In this document: in pieces, positions 17,513 to 25,302 of the stretch
Layout: each line of letters starts with the position of its first letter
Numbering within the stretch: position 1 is the stretch's first letter
Assembly (NCBI RefSeq): GCF_003367195.1
Contig: NZ_QRGO01000001.1
Coordinates: forward strand, 2,590,501 to 2,654,500
Source of the DNA: Undibacter mobilis
Lineage (GTDB): Bacteria; Pseudomonadota; Alphaproteobacteria; Rhizobiales; Xanthobacteraceae
DNA length: 64,000 nucleotides
Direction: 5' to 3'
Made by a program: the position numbers and the translations under genes
The notes under the pieces: generated by a model
The model's input: the letters and a program-made list of their open reading frames with translations, nothing else
Database searches by the model: none
What the model was told of the DNA's origin: nothing

Positions 17513-18034
17513 CTACCGCTCCTGCTCTTTCAGAAGATCATGCAGGTCGAGCGGCCGCGTGAACATGTGCAACGAGCCGTCCGGCTTTTTCGGCCACTGA
17601 GCTTCCGGCCGGTCCCAGTATAGCTCGACGCCGTTTTCGTCTGGATCGCGCAGATAAAGCGCTTCAGACACGCCGTGGTCTGACGCGCCATCGAGGGGGA
17701 TCTTGGCGGCAATCAGGCGGCTGAGTGCATCGGCGAGCGCCTTGCGGGTCGGGTACAGGATCGCGGTGTGGAAGAGGCCCGTGGTGCCGGGAGGCGGCGG
17801 CGAGCCGCCCTTGCTCTCCCAGGTGTTGAGCCCGAGATGGTGGTGGTAGCCGCCGGCCGAGATGAAGGCCGCGCCGGGATAGGTCGTGGTCAGGGTGAAG
17901 CCGAGTACGCCGCAATAGAAATCGAGGGCGCGCTGCAGGTCAGCCACCTTGAGGTGGACGTGGCCGATCCGGGCCCCAGCGTCGATGGTCGGGAAGCGCG
18001 GCGGGGCGGTGGTAGCGTCGGTGGCGCTGGTCAT
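17513..18034 (-). CDS. VOC family protein, extradiol dioxygenase/glyoxalase-like
   Basis: The protein has 173 residues, from MTSATDATTAPPRFPTIDAG. It shows a vicinal oxygen chelate module: IGHVHLKVADLQRALDFYCG with the first metal His, the metal His in GGYHHHLGLNTWES, GLFHTAILYPTRKALADALS and DHGVSEALYLRDPDENGVEL with the metal Glu region. The pattern HLKV...GYHHH...YLRDPDGNGVELY is the CatE-like catechol 2,3-dioxygenase class of VOC proteins. A role in aromatic ring opening would fit pca genes nearby, but the exact reaction is unknown. It sits on the opposite strand inside the cox cluster. Confidence 0.78.
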   Translation of the reverse strand: MTSATDATTAPPRFPTIDAGARIGHVHLKVADLQRALDFYCGVLGFTLTTTYPGAAFISAGGYHHHLGLNTWESKGGSPPPPGTTGLFHTAILYPTRKALADALSRLIAAKIPLDGASDHGVSEALYLRDPDENGVELYWDRPEAQWPKKPDGSLHMFTRPLDLHDLLKEQER

Positions 18035-18182
18035 GATCTGATGTCCATTCTGCCCGGGAATTATGGCTGCCATCCGGAATTGGCCGCTTCGGCCGGCAAT
18101 TTTGGCTGGTTTGCCGGCCTCTGCGCCATTAGATGTAAGCCGGCCCGCCTATGGGATAAAGTGTCACCGAGGGTACTGACGC

Positions 18183-19103
18183 ATGGCCGTTACACCACTT
18201 CCCGACAGCATCGACGCCACACTGGCTATGCTGGCCAAGGCCAATTATGTGGCTGATCGGTCGCTGGCGACGGTGCTCTATCTGGCGCTGAAGATGGGCC
18301 GCCCGCTGTTCCTTGAAGGCGAGGCCGGTGTCGGCAAGACCGAGATCGCCAAGGTGCTGTCGACGGCGCTGGGCCGGCGGCTGATCCGCTTGCAATGCTA
18401 CGAGGGCCTCGACGTCTCCGCCGCGGTTTATGAATGGAATTACGGCGCGCAGATGATCGCCATCCGCATGGCGGAGGCCCAAGGTGAGGGCGACCGCGAC
18501 CGGCTCGAGCACGATGTTTTCTCGGAGCGTTATCTGGTGAAGCGGCCGCTGTTGCAGGCACTGGAGCCGGACCCGGCCGGCGCGCCGGTGCTGCTGATCG
18601 ACGAACTTGATCGCACCGATGAAGCCTTCGAAGCTTTTCTGCTTGAAGTGCTGGCCGACTTCCAGGTGACCATCCCCGAACTCGGCACCGTGAAGGCGGC
18701 GGAGCCGCCGATCGTCATCGTCACCTCGAACCGCACGCGCGAGGTGCATGACGCGCTCAAGCGCCGCTGTCTCTATCACTGGGTTGGCTATCCGGACGCG
18801 GCGCGCGAACTGAATATCCTGCGCGCCAAGGTGCCGGGCATTGCGAAGAAGCTGTCGCAACAGGTGGTCGCCTTCGTGCAGGCGCTGCGCAAGGAGGATT
18901 TGTTCAAGTCGCCCGGCGTGGCCGAAACGCTGGACTGGGCCGGGGCGCTAACCGAGCTCGATGTCGTGGCGCTCGACCCGGCTACAGTCTCCGACACGCT
19001 CGGCGTGCTGCTCAAGTATCAGGACGACATCGCGAAGCTCGACGGCACCAAAGTGAAAGCGCTGCTCGACGAGGTGAAGTCGGAGTTGAGGGCAGCGGAG
19101 TAG
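18183..19103 (+). CDS. coxD: MoxR-type AAA+ ATPase (CoxD-like)
   Basis: The 306-residue AAA+ ATPase has Walker A GEAGVGKTE (about residues 44-52), Walker B LLIDELDRTDEAFEAFLLE and sensor 1 in IVIVTSNRTREVHDALKRRC. CoxD acts as a chaperone-like ATPase with the VWA protein CoxE and is needed for assembly of the copper-molybdenum site in form I CO dehydrogenase. It also accompanies other molybdenum hydroxylases. It is directly upstream of coxE, with a palindromic repeat between them. Confidence 0.9.
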   Translation: MAVTPLPDSIDATLAMLAKANYVADRSLATVLYLALKMGRPLFLEGEAGVGKTEIAKVLSTALGRRLIRLQCYEGLDVSAAVYEWNYGAQMIAIRMAEAQGEGDRDRLEHDVFSERYLVKRPLLQALEPDPAGAPVLLIDELDRTDEAFEAFLLEVLADFQVTIPELGTVKAAEPPIVIVTSNRTREVHDALKRRCLYHWVGYPDAARELNILRAKVPGIAKKLSQQVVAFVQALRKEDLFKSPGVAETLDWAGALTELDVVALDPATVSDTLGVLLKYQDDIAKLDGTKVKALLDEVKSELRAAE

Positions 19104-19111
19104 TTTCTTTT

Positions 19112-19237
19112 CTCTCCCCCGCTTGCGGGGGAGGGGTAGGGAGGGGCTCGTGCCCTCGCATAATCGTATGAGTTCACCGCATTCCCCCTCCCGTCCCGGC
19201 TTCGCCGGGCCGACCTCCTCCGCAAGCGGGGGAGGTG
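19112..19237. repeat. Dispersed intergenic repeat (family C) at the coxD/coxE junction
   Basis: The element has palindromic ends: CTCCCCC-GCTTGC-GGGGGAG at 19114-19133 and a diverged copy in opposite orientation near 19214-19235 (CCGCAAGCGGGGGAGG). It is about 125 bases long and resembles the common repeats with a TCTCCCCCGCTTGCGGGGGAG core in Bradyrhizobium and Rhodopseudomonas. It contains the apparent coxE start. Confidence 0.75.
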
Positions 19238-20433
19238 AAGAAGGAAGCGGCCGCCTCGCCGAGAACATTGTCTATTTCGCGCGGGCGCTGCGCACGGCGG
19301 GGCTCCCGGTAGGACCTGGCGCGGTGCTTGATGCACTGCAGGCGGTTGATGTCGCGCGGATCGGTACCAAGGACGATTTCTACTGGACACTGCACGCAGT
19401 GTTCGTAAAGCGGCACGAGCACTCGATCCTGTTCGATCAGGCCTTCCGCATTTTCTTCCGCCGCCGTGGCTATATCGACAAGCTGATCGCGCAGATGTTG
19501 CCGCAGACGTTGCCGACCGCGCCGCAGGCGCCGGAGGCGGGCGCGCAGCGCATTCAGGAAGCCCTTTTTTCCGGCAACAAGGCCAAGACCGAAGAGCAGG
19601 AAGTCGAGATCGACGCTCGGCTCACGGTGTCCGACCGCGAGGTGCTGCAGAAGAAGGACTTCGCGCAGATGACGAATGCCGAGATCGCCAAGGCAAAAGA
19701 GGCGATTGCGCGGCTGGCGCTGCCGCTCGACGAGGTCAAGACCCGGCGCATGACGCCAAGCCGCCATGGCCGCCTCATCGACATGCGCCGTACCTTGCGC
19801 TCCAGCATGAAGGCTGGCGGCGCGCTGATCGACCTGAAATATCTCGGGCCGCGCGTGAAGGAGCCGCCGATCGTGGCGCTGCTCGATATTTCAGGCTCGA
19901 TGAGCCAGTATACTCGGCTGTTCCTGCACTTCCTGCATTCGATCACCGATGCGCGAAAGCGTGTCACGACTTTCCTGTTCGGTACCCGGCTCACCAATGT
20001 GACGCGCGCTATTCGCCAGCGCGACCCGGACGAGGCGCTGGCCGCCTGCGGCGCGTATGTCGTCGACTGGTCGGGCGGCACGCGCATTGCGACGTCGCTC
20101 CACGACTTCAACAAGCACTGGGCGCGGCGCGTGCTTGGGCAGGGCGCGGTGGTGCTGCTGATCACCGACGGGCTTGAACGCGACGCCGACGATACGCTCG
20201 CCTTCGAGATGGATCGGCTGCACCGCTCGTGCCGGCGGCTAATCTGGCTCAATCCGCTCTTGCGCTTCGACGGCTTCGAGCCGCGCGCCAAAGGCGTGAA
20301 AACCATTCTGTCGCATGTTGACGAATTGCGCCCGATACACAATCTCGATTCCATGACGGCTTTGGTCCGCGCGTTGTCAGGCGCGCCGGACAAGGGCTAC
20401 GATACCAAGGCGATGCTGCGGAAGGTGGCATAG
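19168..20433 (+). CDS. coxE: VWA domain protein (CoxE-like)
   Basis: About 421 residues if started at the ATG 19168 (MSSPHSPSRPGFAGPTSSAS). Family-like sequence begins only at about residue 29 (RLAENIVYFARALRTAGLPV), so the first 28 residues are encoded by the palindromic repeat. The VWA domain has the metal-ion-dependent adhesion motif DISGSMSQY and the later VDWSGGTRIATSL and LITDGLERDADD. CoxE works with CoxD in enzyme maturation. A TTG at 19123 and the ATG at 19168 are both poor starts with no clear ribosome-binding site, so the true start is uncertain. Confidence 0.85.
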   Translation: MSSPHSPSRPGFAGPTSSASGGGEEGSGRLAENIVYFARALRTAGLPVGPGAVLDALQAVDVARIGTKDDFYWTLHAVFVKRHEHSILFDQAFRIFFRRRGYIDKLIAQMLPQTLPTAPQAPEAGAQRIQEALFSGNKAKTEEQEVEIDARLTVSDREVLQKKDFAQMTNAEIAKAKEAIARLALPLDEVKTRRMTPSRHGRLIDMRRTLRSSMKAGGALIDLKYLGPRVKEPPIVALLDISGSMSQYTRLFLHFLHSITDARKRVTTFLFGTRLTNVTRAIRQRDPDEALAACGAYVVDWSGGTRIATSLHDFNKHWARRVLGQGAVVLLITDGLERDADDTLAFEMDRLHRSCRRLIWLNPLLRFDGFEPRAKGVKTILSHVDELRPIHNLDSMTALVRALSGAPDKGYDTKAMLRKVA

Positions 20434-20447
20434 CAAGGAGAATGCAC

Positions 20448-20771
20448 ATGCTCGGCCGTGATGAAGACATTCTGAAAGCTGCCGAAGACTGGTCGAAGGA
20501 AGGTCGCGGCGTCGCGCTCGCCACCGTGGTCGAGACCTGGGGTTCGGCGCCGCGCCCGGTAGGCTCCAATCTGGTCATCGACAATGAGGGCAATTTTCTC
20601 GGCTCCGTTTCGGGCGGCTGTGTCGAAGGGGCGGTGGTGACTGAAGCCATTGACGTCATCGATAGCGGCAAGCCGAAGGTGCTGGAATTTGGCGTTGCCG
20701 ATGAGACGGCGTGGAAGGTGGGCCTGTCCTGCGGCGGCACCATCCGGGTTTACGTCGAGAAGGTCAGCTGA
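20448..20771 (+). CDS. XdhC/CoxI family protein, N-terminal-type domain
   Basis: The protein has 107 residues: MLGRDEDILKAAEDWSKEGR. The ATG at 20448 has AAGGAG seven bases upstream; an earlier ATG at 20442 touches the AAGGAG. The XdhC_CoxI domain is complete: GVALATVVETWGSAPRPVGSN, SVSGGCVEGAVV and VGLSCGGTIRVYVE. In XdhC this domain precedes a Rossmann domain. Here the two are split into two adjacent genes (this one and 20773). XdhC proteins bind and protect the sulfurated molybdenum cofactor before insertion. Confidence 0.88.
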   Translation: MLGRDEDILKAAEDWSKEGRGVALATVVETWGSAPRPVGSNLVIDNEGNFLGSVSGGCVEGAVVTEAIDVIDSGKPKVLEFGVADETAWKVGLSCGGTIRVYVEKVS

Positions 20772-20772
20772 C

Positions 20773-21471
20773 GTGAAACTCGACCTGCTGCATACGCTCA
20801 ACGCCGAACGCGCCGCGCGGCGCGCTGTTGTGATCGTCACCGACACCGAGGCCGGCTCGCAGCGGCTGGTGAAGGCCGCAGACATCGCTGCCGATCCGCT
20901 TGCTGAGGTTCTCGACAAGCGTGTGCGCATGGCCAAGAGTGGCATGGAAGAAACGGCGCAGGGTCGCGTCTTCCTGACCGTGCACGTGCCGTCGCCGCAG
21001 CTGGTTATCACCGGCGCGGTGCATATTTCGCAGACGCTCGCGCCACTCGGGCAGATGCTCAACTATGCGGTCACTATTATCGATCCGCGCACCGCCTTCG
21101 CGACACCCGAGCGGTTTCCCGGCATTAACGTGATCGCCGAATGGCCGGACGTGGCGCTGCCGCCGCTCCATGTCGATCGTTACACCGCCTTTGTTGCGTT
21201 GACGCACGATCCCAAGGTCGACGACCCGGCGCTGCTGCATGCGCTGTCGCGCGACTGTTTCTATATCGGCGCACTCGGTTCGCGGAAGACGCATGGCCGG
21301 CGGCTCGAGCGGCTGAAGGCCCAGGGGGTGCCGGATACGGCACTGGCGCGCATTCACGCGCCCATCGGCCTCGATATCGGCGCAGTGTCGCCGGCGGAGA
21401 TCGCCGTCGCGATCATGGCAGAGATTACGCTCCGTCTGCGCATGAAGCAGGACAAGGCGGAAGCGGCATGA
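20773..21471 (+). CDS. XdhC/CoxI family protein, Rossmann-domain part
   Basis: The 232-residue protein starts with GTG one base after the preceding stop (TGACGTG). It has a short XdhC-type N-terminal piece, then the XdhC Rossmann fold: VITGAVHISQTLAPLGQMLN, VTIIDPRTAFATPERFPG and VALTHDPKVDDPALLHALSR. The C-terminus carries FYIGALGSRKTHGRRLERLK and the strongly conserved IHAPIGLDIGAVSPAEIAVA. With the previous gene it rebuilds a two-part XdhC/CoxI system for cofactor handling. Confidence 0.9.
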   Translation: MKLDLLHTLNAERAARRAVVIVTDTEAGSQRLVKAADIAADPLAEVLDKRVRMAKSGMEETAQGRVFLTVHVPSPQLVITGAVHISQTLAPLGQMLNYAVTIIDPRTAFATPERFPGINVIAEWPDVALPPLHVDRYTAFVALTHDPKVDDPALLHALSRDCFYIGALGSRKTHGRRLERLKAQGVPDTALARIHAPIGLDIGAVSPAEIAVAIMAEITLRLRMKQDKAEAA

Positions 21472-21481
21472 GCCCAGCATT

Positions 21482-21583
21482 GTCATTCCAGGACGCCATG
21501 CAATGGCGGGCCCGGAATCCATACTCCGCGGCCGGGGTTATGGCTTCCGGGTTCGCGACCTTGCTGTCGCGCCCCGGAATGAC
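21482..21583. repeat. Dispersed intergenic repeat (family B)
   Basis: Terminal inverted sequences GTCATTCC (21482-21489) and GGAATGAC (21576-21583) enclose a mosaic that contains CCCGGAATCCATA, TTCCGGGTTCGCG and TGTCGCGCCCCGGAATGAC. The right half recurs at 42841-42877. This is the class of short palindromic repeats common in Bradyrhizobium-type genomes. Confidence 0.7.
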
Positions 21584-21595
21584 TGGAGTTATTCC

Positions 21596-23218
21596 ATGAA
21601 ATTCGGTCCGGTTTCCCCGAAGGATGCGCGCGGCGCTACAGCGGTGCATTCCATCCGCCAAGGCGATCTCGTGCTCAAGAAGGGCACCGTGATCGGCGAT
21701 ACCGAAATTGCGGCTCTGGATGCGGCCGGCGTGAAGGAGATCGTCGTTGCCCGTCTCGACAAGGACGACGTAGCGGAAGACGAAGCCGCAGCCAGTATTG
21801 CCGCAGCGGTCGCCGGCGCGGGTACACGCACGGACGGGGCTTTCACCGGCCGCTGCAATCTGTTTGCCGAATCGGCCGGCATTCTCGTCGTCGAGCGCGA
21901 TGCCGTGGATCGCATGAACCGCATCGATGAGGCAATGACGCTGGCTACACTTTCCGCCTACAAGCCCGTGGTCGAAGGCGAAATGATCGCCACCGTGAAG
22001 ATTATTCCGTTTGCCGTTCCGGCAGAAGCCCGTGACAAAGCCGTTGCGGCGGCGAAGAAGGCCGAGCCGGTCGTCCGCGTCGTACCTTATGTTATTCGCA
22101 AAGTCGGCGTGGTTTCGACCTTGCTGCCGGGGCTGGCGCCTAAGGTGATTGAGAAAACGCTTCGCATCACTCAGGAACGTCTTGGGCCGGCCGGTGCCAC
22201 CATTGTCGCCGAGCGGCGTGTGCCGCATGACGAGGCGGCGCTCGCCACCGCCATTGCCGAGGTGCGTCAGGCCGGCGCCGAACTCGTCATCGTGTTCGGC
22301 GCTTCCGCCATTGCCGACCGGCGCGACGTCATCCCGATGGCAATCGAAAGAGCCGGGGGCGCAATCGAACATTTCGGCATGCCTGTCGACCCCGGAAATC
22401 TGATGTTGATCGGTCGTATTGGCGGGGCACCAGTGATCGGCGCGCCAGGCTGCGCGCGTTCGCCGAAGGAGAATGGGTTCGATTGGGTGCTGATGCGTCT
22501 GCTCGCCGGGATTCCCGTCTCGCGCGCCGATATCACCGGCATGGGCGTCGGTGGCTTGTTGATGGAGATCGTCACCCGTCCGCGACCGCGTGACGAAAAG
22601 GCAGTTGCCGCGGGCCGCAATGTCGCCGCCGTGGTGCTGGCCGCTGGACGCTCCACCCGCATGGGCGCACTCAATAAGATGCTCGCCGAGATTGGGGGCA
22701 AGTCGCTGGTCCGCATCGCGGCCGAGCAGGCGCTGGCCTCGCGCGCCAAGCCGGTCATTGTGGTCACTGGCCATCAGAATAAACAGGTAGAAGCAGCGCT
22801 GGTCGGTCTGCCCGTGCGTTTCGTATACAACCCCGATTACGCCGAAGGTCTCGGCACGTCGCTGCGTGCCGGCATCGCTGCGGTGCCGACGGAGGCTGAC
22901 GGCGCGATCATCTGTCTTGGTGATATGCCGCAGGTCGACAGTGGTCTGATCGACAAGCTGCTGACCGCTTTCGATCCCGAGAAGGGCGCGCTGGTTGTCG
23001 TGCCGTCGATCGACGGCAAGCGCGGCAATCCGGTGGTGTGGTCGCGGCGATTCTTTAAAGAATTGATGGCGGTCAGCGGGGATGTCGGCGCCCGCTATCT
23101 CATCGGTCAATATGCCGAAGCCGTAGTCGAAGTGCCGCTGTCGGGCGAGGCGGCACTCACCGACGTCGATACCCCCGAGTCGCTGAAGGCGGTCAAGGCT
23201 GAAATTGAACGGGCCTGA
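21596..23218 (+). CDS. Fusion of a molybdopterin-binding domain and a MocA-like cytidylyltransferase
   Basis: The protein has 540 residues. About residues 1-345 resemble a MoeA/MogA-like molybdopterin-binding protein (MKFGPVSPKDARGATAVHSI, then ELVIVFGASAIADRRDVIPM). About residues 350-540 form a nucleotidyltransferase with AVVLAAGRSTRMGALNKMLA and ICLGDMPQVDSGLIDKLLTA, as in MocA or MobA. MocA adds CMP to molybdopterin to make the MCD form used by xanthine dehydrogenase and CO dehydrogenase family enzymes, so the fusion fits the upstream coxSLM well. Specificity for CTP rather than GTP is inferred from this context. Confidence 0.88.
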   Translation: MKFGPVSPKDARGATAVHSIRQGDLVLKKGTVIGDTEIAALDAAGVKEIVVARLDKDDVAEDEAAASIAAAVAGAGTRTDGAFTGRCNLFAESAGILVVERDAVDRMNRIDEAMTLATLSAYKPVVEGEMIATVKIIPFAVPAEARDKAVAAAKKAEPVVRVVPYVIRKVGVVSTLLPGLAPKVIEKTLRITQERLGPAGATIVAERRVPHDEAALATAIAEVRQAGAELVIVFGASAIADRRDVIPMAIERAGGAIEHFGMPVDPGNLMLIGRIGGAPVIGAPGCARSPKENGFDWVLMRLLAGIPVSRADITGMGVGGLLMEIVTRPRPRDEKAVAAGRNVAAVVLAAGRSTRMGALNKMLAEIGGKSLVRIAAEQALASRAKPVIVVTGHQNKQVEAALVGLPVRFVYNPDYAEGLGTSLRAGIAAVPTEADGAIICLGDMPQVDSGLIDKLLTAFDPEKGALVVVPSIDGKRGNPVVWSRRFFKELMAVSGDVGARYLIGQYAEAVVEVPLSGEAALTDVDTPESLKAVKAEIERA

Positions 23219-23299
23219 GATTCGAATCATTGATCGGAGCCTGCGACTCGCCGCTTATCCTCTGCGGTAGTTCCTGCGGAACCTTCGGGGGCCGGTCCG

Positions 23300-23701
23300 A
23301 TGACTGAAACCTATACGCCCGCCGCGCGGGTTGTCGTTGTCGCCAGCTTGCTGTTCGCGATAGCGACGATGACGTTTGTCACGGTCAGTATCGCACGCGC
23401 CGCCGGCGCGCTGGCGGTCGGTTCCTGTGGTGCTTTCGGCGAAGCCTATGATTATGCTTCCGTCGCGGCGGCGCACGAAAGCGCTTTGGCGAAATGCCAG
23501 GGCGATGCCTGCCGGGTGGTGACGACGTCGAAACGCACTTGCACGGCCTTCGCCGTCGATTTTGCCAATCCGTGTGGCGCCTTCGGTTGGGGCCAGGGCG
23601 GCAAGCTCGGCGTGACGCAGAATGCGGCGCTGGAAGCCTGCTACCGTGAGGGTGGCAAGGAGTGCGTCATCCGCACGTTCTTCTGCGACGCCCGCGGCTG
23701 A
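23300..23701 (+). CDS. DUF4189 family secreted/membrane-anchored protein
   Basis: The 133-residue protein has an N-terminal hydrophobic segment (VVVVASLLFAIATMTFVTVSIA) that works as a signal peptide or anchor, ending near ARAAGALAV. The mature part has the DUF4189 pattern: ALAVGSCGAFGEAYDYASVA with alternating short AHESALAKC and CGAFGWGQGGKLGVTQNAAL repeats. It has eight or so cysteines that could form disulfides outside the cytoplasm. The family has no proven function. Confidence 0.75.
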   Translation: MTETYTPAARVVVVASLLFAIATMTFVTVSIARAAGALAVGSCGAFGEAYDYASVAAAHESALAKCQGDACRVVTTSKRTCTAFAVDFANPCGAFGWGQGGKLGVTQNAALEACYREGGKECVIRTFFCDARG

Positions 23702-23798
23702 CAGCTGCCGGGCTCAAAACCACTAAATTTGAATGTAACGGCTGCGGTGGGGCGCAGCGGCAAGCTCCTTGCCAGCACAAGTCGTCCGTTCTATAAAT

Positions 23799-23816
23799 TG
23801 ACTGACCAGTCAGTCA
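23799..23816. promoter_or_regulatory. Palindromic operator upstream of the TetR gene
   Basis: TGACTGAC-CA-GTCAGTCA, a perfect 8-bp inverted repeat with a 2-base centre, lies 20 bases before the ATG of the TetR gene. It fits the size and spacing of TetR-family operators. Autoregulation of the whole operon is the simplest reading. Confidence 0.65.
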
Positions 23817-23836
23817 TATTTCTGTTGGTTTGACGT

Positions 23837-24553
23837 ATGGCGAAGAAGGTTGCCGTTGGGAAAAAGGGCCGGGCTGCCGGCGCCGCGAAAAGCGGCAGGG
23901 CGGTGGGCCGGTCCGCGCGCGCTCGCCAGGCCAACTCGCCGGTGCCGAAACCGGCGGGTCGCGAAGCGCGCAGCGCCGAGCGCCGCGGGATCATTCTCGA
24001 GGCCGCGCTCGATGAGTTCGCCGAGCGCGGTTTCGAGTCGGCGCGCCTCGAAGACGTTGCCAAGCGCGCGGGCATCGCCAAGGGCACCATCTATCTCTAT
24101 TTCCGCGACAAGGAGACGTTGTTTCAGGAACTGCTGCGCGAGATGCTGACGCCGATTGTCGGTGGCTTTGAAACGTTGGGGCAGGCCGATGTGCCGGCCA
24201 AGCAGCTTGCCGAGCATATGCGGGACGTTTTCGTCCACGAGGTGTTCGAGACGCGGCGCAAGGACGTGATCCGACTGATGATCGCCGAAGGCCGGCGTTT
24301 CCCCAAGCTCGCTGAATTTTATTATCGCGAAGTGCTCTCCCGGATCTTCGAGGCGCTGCGCGTCATTCTCAAGCGCGCTGCGGCGCGCGGCGAGGTGCCG
24401 GAGGCGTTGGCCGAGTTTCCACACCTGATCGCTGCACCGGGCCTCGTCGCTATCGTGTGGACCGGTCTGTTCGGCAACGTTGCGCCGCTCGACGTGCGCA
24501 AGATGATGCAAACTCACATCGACATTTTGTTTACTCCGAGGAGTAAGTCATGA
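23837..24553 (+). CDS. TetR family transcriptional regulator
   Basis: The 238-residue repressor has a long basic N-terminal extension of about 50 residues (many Lys, Arg, Gly, Ala) before the DNA-binding domain. The helix-turn-helix reads ILEAALDEFAERGFESARLEDVAKRAGIAKG with the usual TIYLYFRDKETLFQELL. The C-terminal part resembles regulators of the CecR/YbiH group, with LMIAEGRRFPKLAEFYYREV. It is first in an operon with HlyD, ABC ATPase and permease, with an ATGA overlap to the next gene. It probably represses the operon through the palindrome at 23799-23816. Confidence 0.88.
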   Translation: MAKKVAVGKKGRAAGAAKSGRAVGRSARARQANSPVPKPAGREARSAERRGIILEAALDEFAERGFESARLEDVAKRAGIAKGTIYLYFRDKETLFQELLREMLTPIVGGFETLGQADVPAKQLAEHMRDVFVHEVFETRRKDVIRLMIAEGRRFPKLAEFYYREVLSRIFEALRVILKRAAARGEVPEALAEFPHLIAAPGLVAIVWTGLFGNVAPLDVRKMMQTHIDILFTPRSKS

Positions 24554-25302
24554 CCCGTTTTGCTGCGCTGATCGTTGCGGCGCTCGCACTGGCCGCCTGC
24601 GACAAGGGACCCGACCGGCAATTGCAGGGCTGGGTCGAGGCCGAGACGATCTTCGTCTCGACGGACGAGCAGGGCCGCGTTGAAGACCTGAAAGTGCGGC
24701 AGGGCGATAAGGTGATCAAGGGTGATCTCTTGTTCACCCTCGACAACGATCTGCAGCGCGCCGACGTGCAAGTCCGCGAGGCGACTTTGGCATCAGCCAA
24801 ACAGTCTTATGCCCGTGCCGAGGAACTGTTGAAGACCGCGGCCGGTACGCAGAAGACGATGGACGATGCCAAGGCAGCGTTGCAGCAGGCGCAGGCTAAT
24901 CTCGACGCGTCGCAGACGCGGCTAACGCGCCGTCGCCAGTTGAGCCCCGTCACCGGCTCGGTGGAGGAGGTGTATTATCGGCCGGGCGAAACGGTGCAGC
25001 CGGGTAAACCCGTGGTCGCACTGTTGCCGCCGGCGAATCTCAAGGTTCGCTTTTTCTCGCCGGAGCGCGAGCTTGTCGCTATCCAGATCGGCGACGTTGT
25101 GGGCGTGTCCTGCGACAGTTGCCCGACCGGGCTCACCGCGAAGGTGACCTTCATCGCCCGCAGCGCCGAATATACACCGCCGGTGATCTACAGCCTCGAG
25201 GAGCGCGCCAAGCTGGTCTACCTGATTGAGGCGCGGCCGGACGATCCATCGAAGTTTCGCGTGGGGCAGCCAGTCACGGTGACGCGCGGGGGCAAGCCGT
25301 GA
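24550..25302 (+). CDS. HlyD family membrane fusion lipoprotein (YbhG-like)
   Basis: The protein has 250 residues. It has a lipoprotein signal (MTRFAALIVAALALAAC, lipobox LAAC with Cys17). The mature part has a split biotinyl-lipoyl fold (TIFVSTDEQGRVEDLKVRQG and LSPVTGSVEEVYYRPGETVQ) around an alpha-helical hairpin of coiled-coil type (about residues 75-125, rich in Ala, Gln and Lys). It links the inner-membrane exporter to an outer-membrane channel not encoded here. It overlaps TetR by ATGA and the ABC ATPase by GTGA. Confidence 0.85.
   Translation: MTRFAALIVAALALAACDKGPDRQLQGWVEAETIFVSTDEQGRVEDLKVRQGDKVIKGDLLFTLDNDLQRADVQVREATLASAKQSYARAEELLKTAAGTQKTMDDAKAALQQAQANLDASQTRLTRRRQLSPVTGSVEEVYYRPGETVQPGKPVVALLPPANLKVRFFSPERELVAIQIGDVVGVSCDSCPTGLTAKVTFIARSAEYTPPVIYSLEERAKLVYLIEARPDDPSKFRVGQPVTVTRGGKP

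Noticed and set aside
21425..23230. Minus-strand ORF of 601 residues.
   Set aside because: It is antisense to the molybdopterin/MocA fusion gene, which has clear domains.
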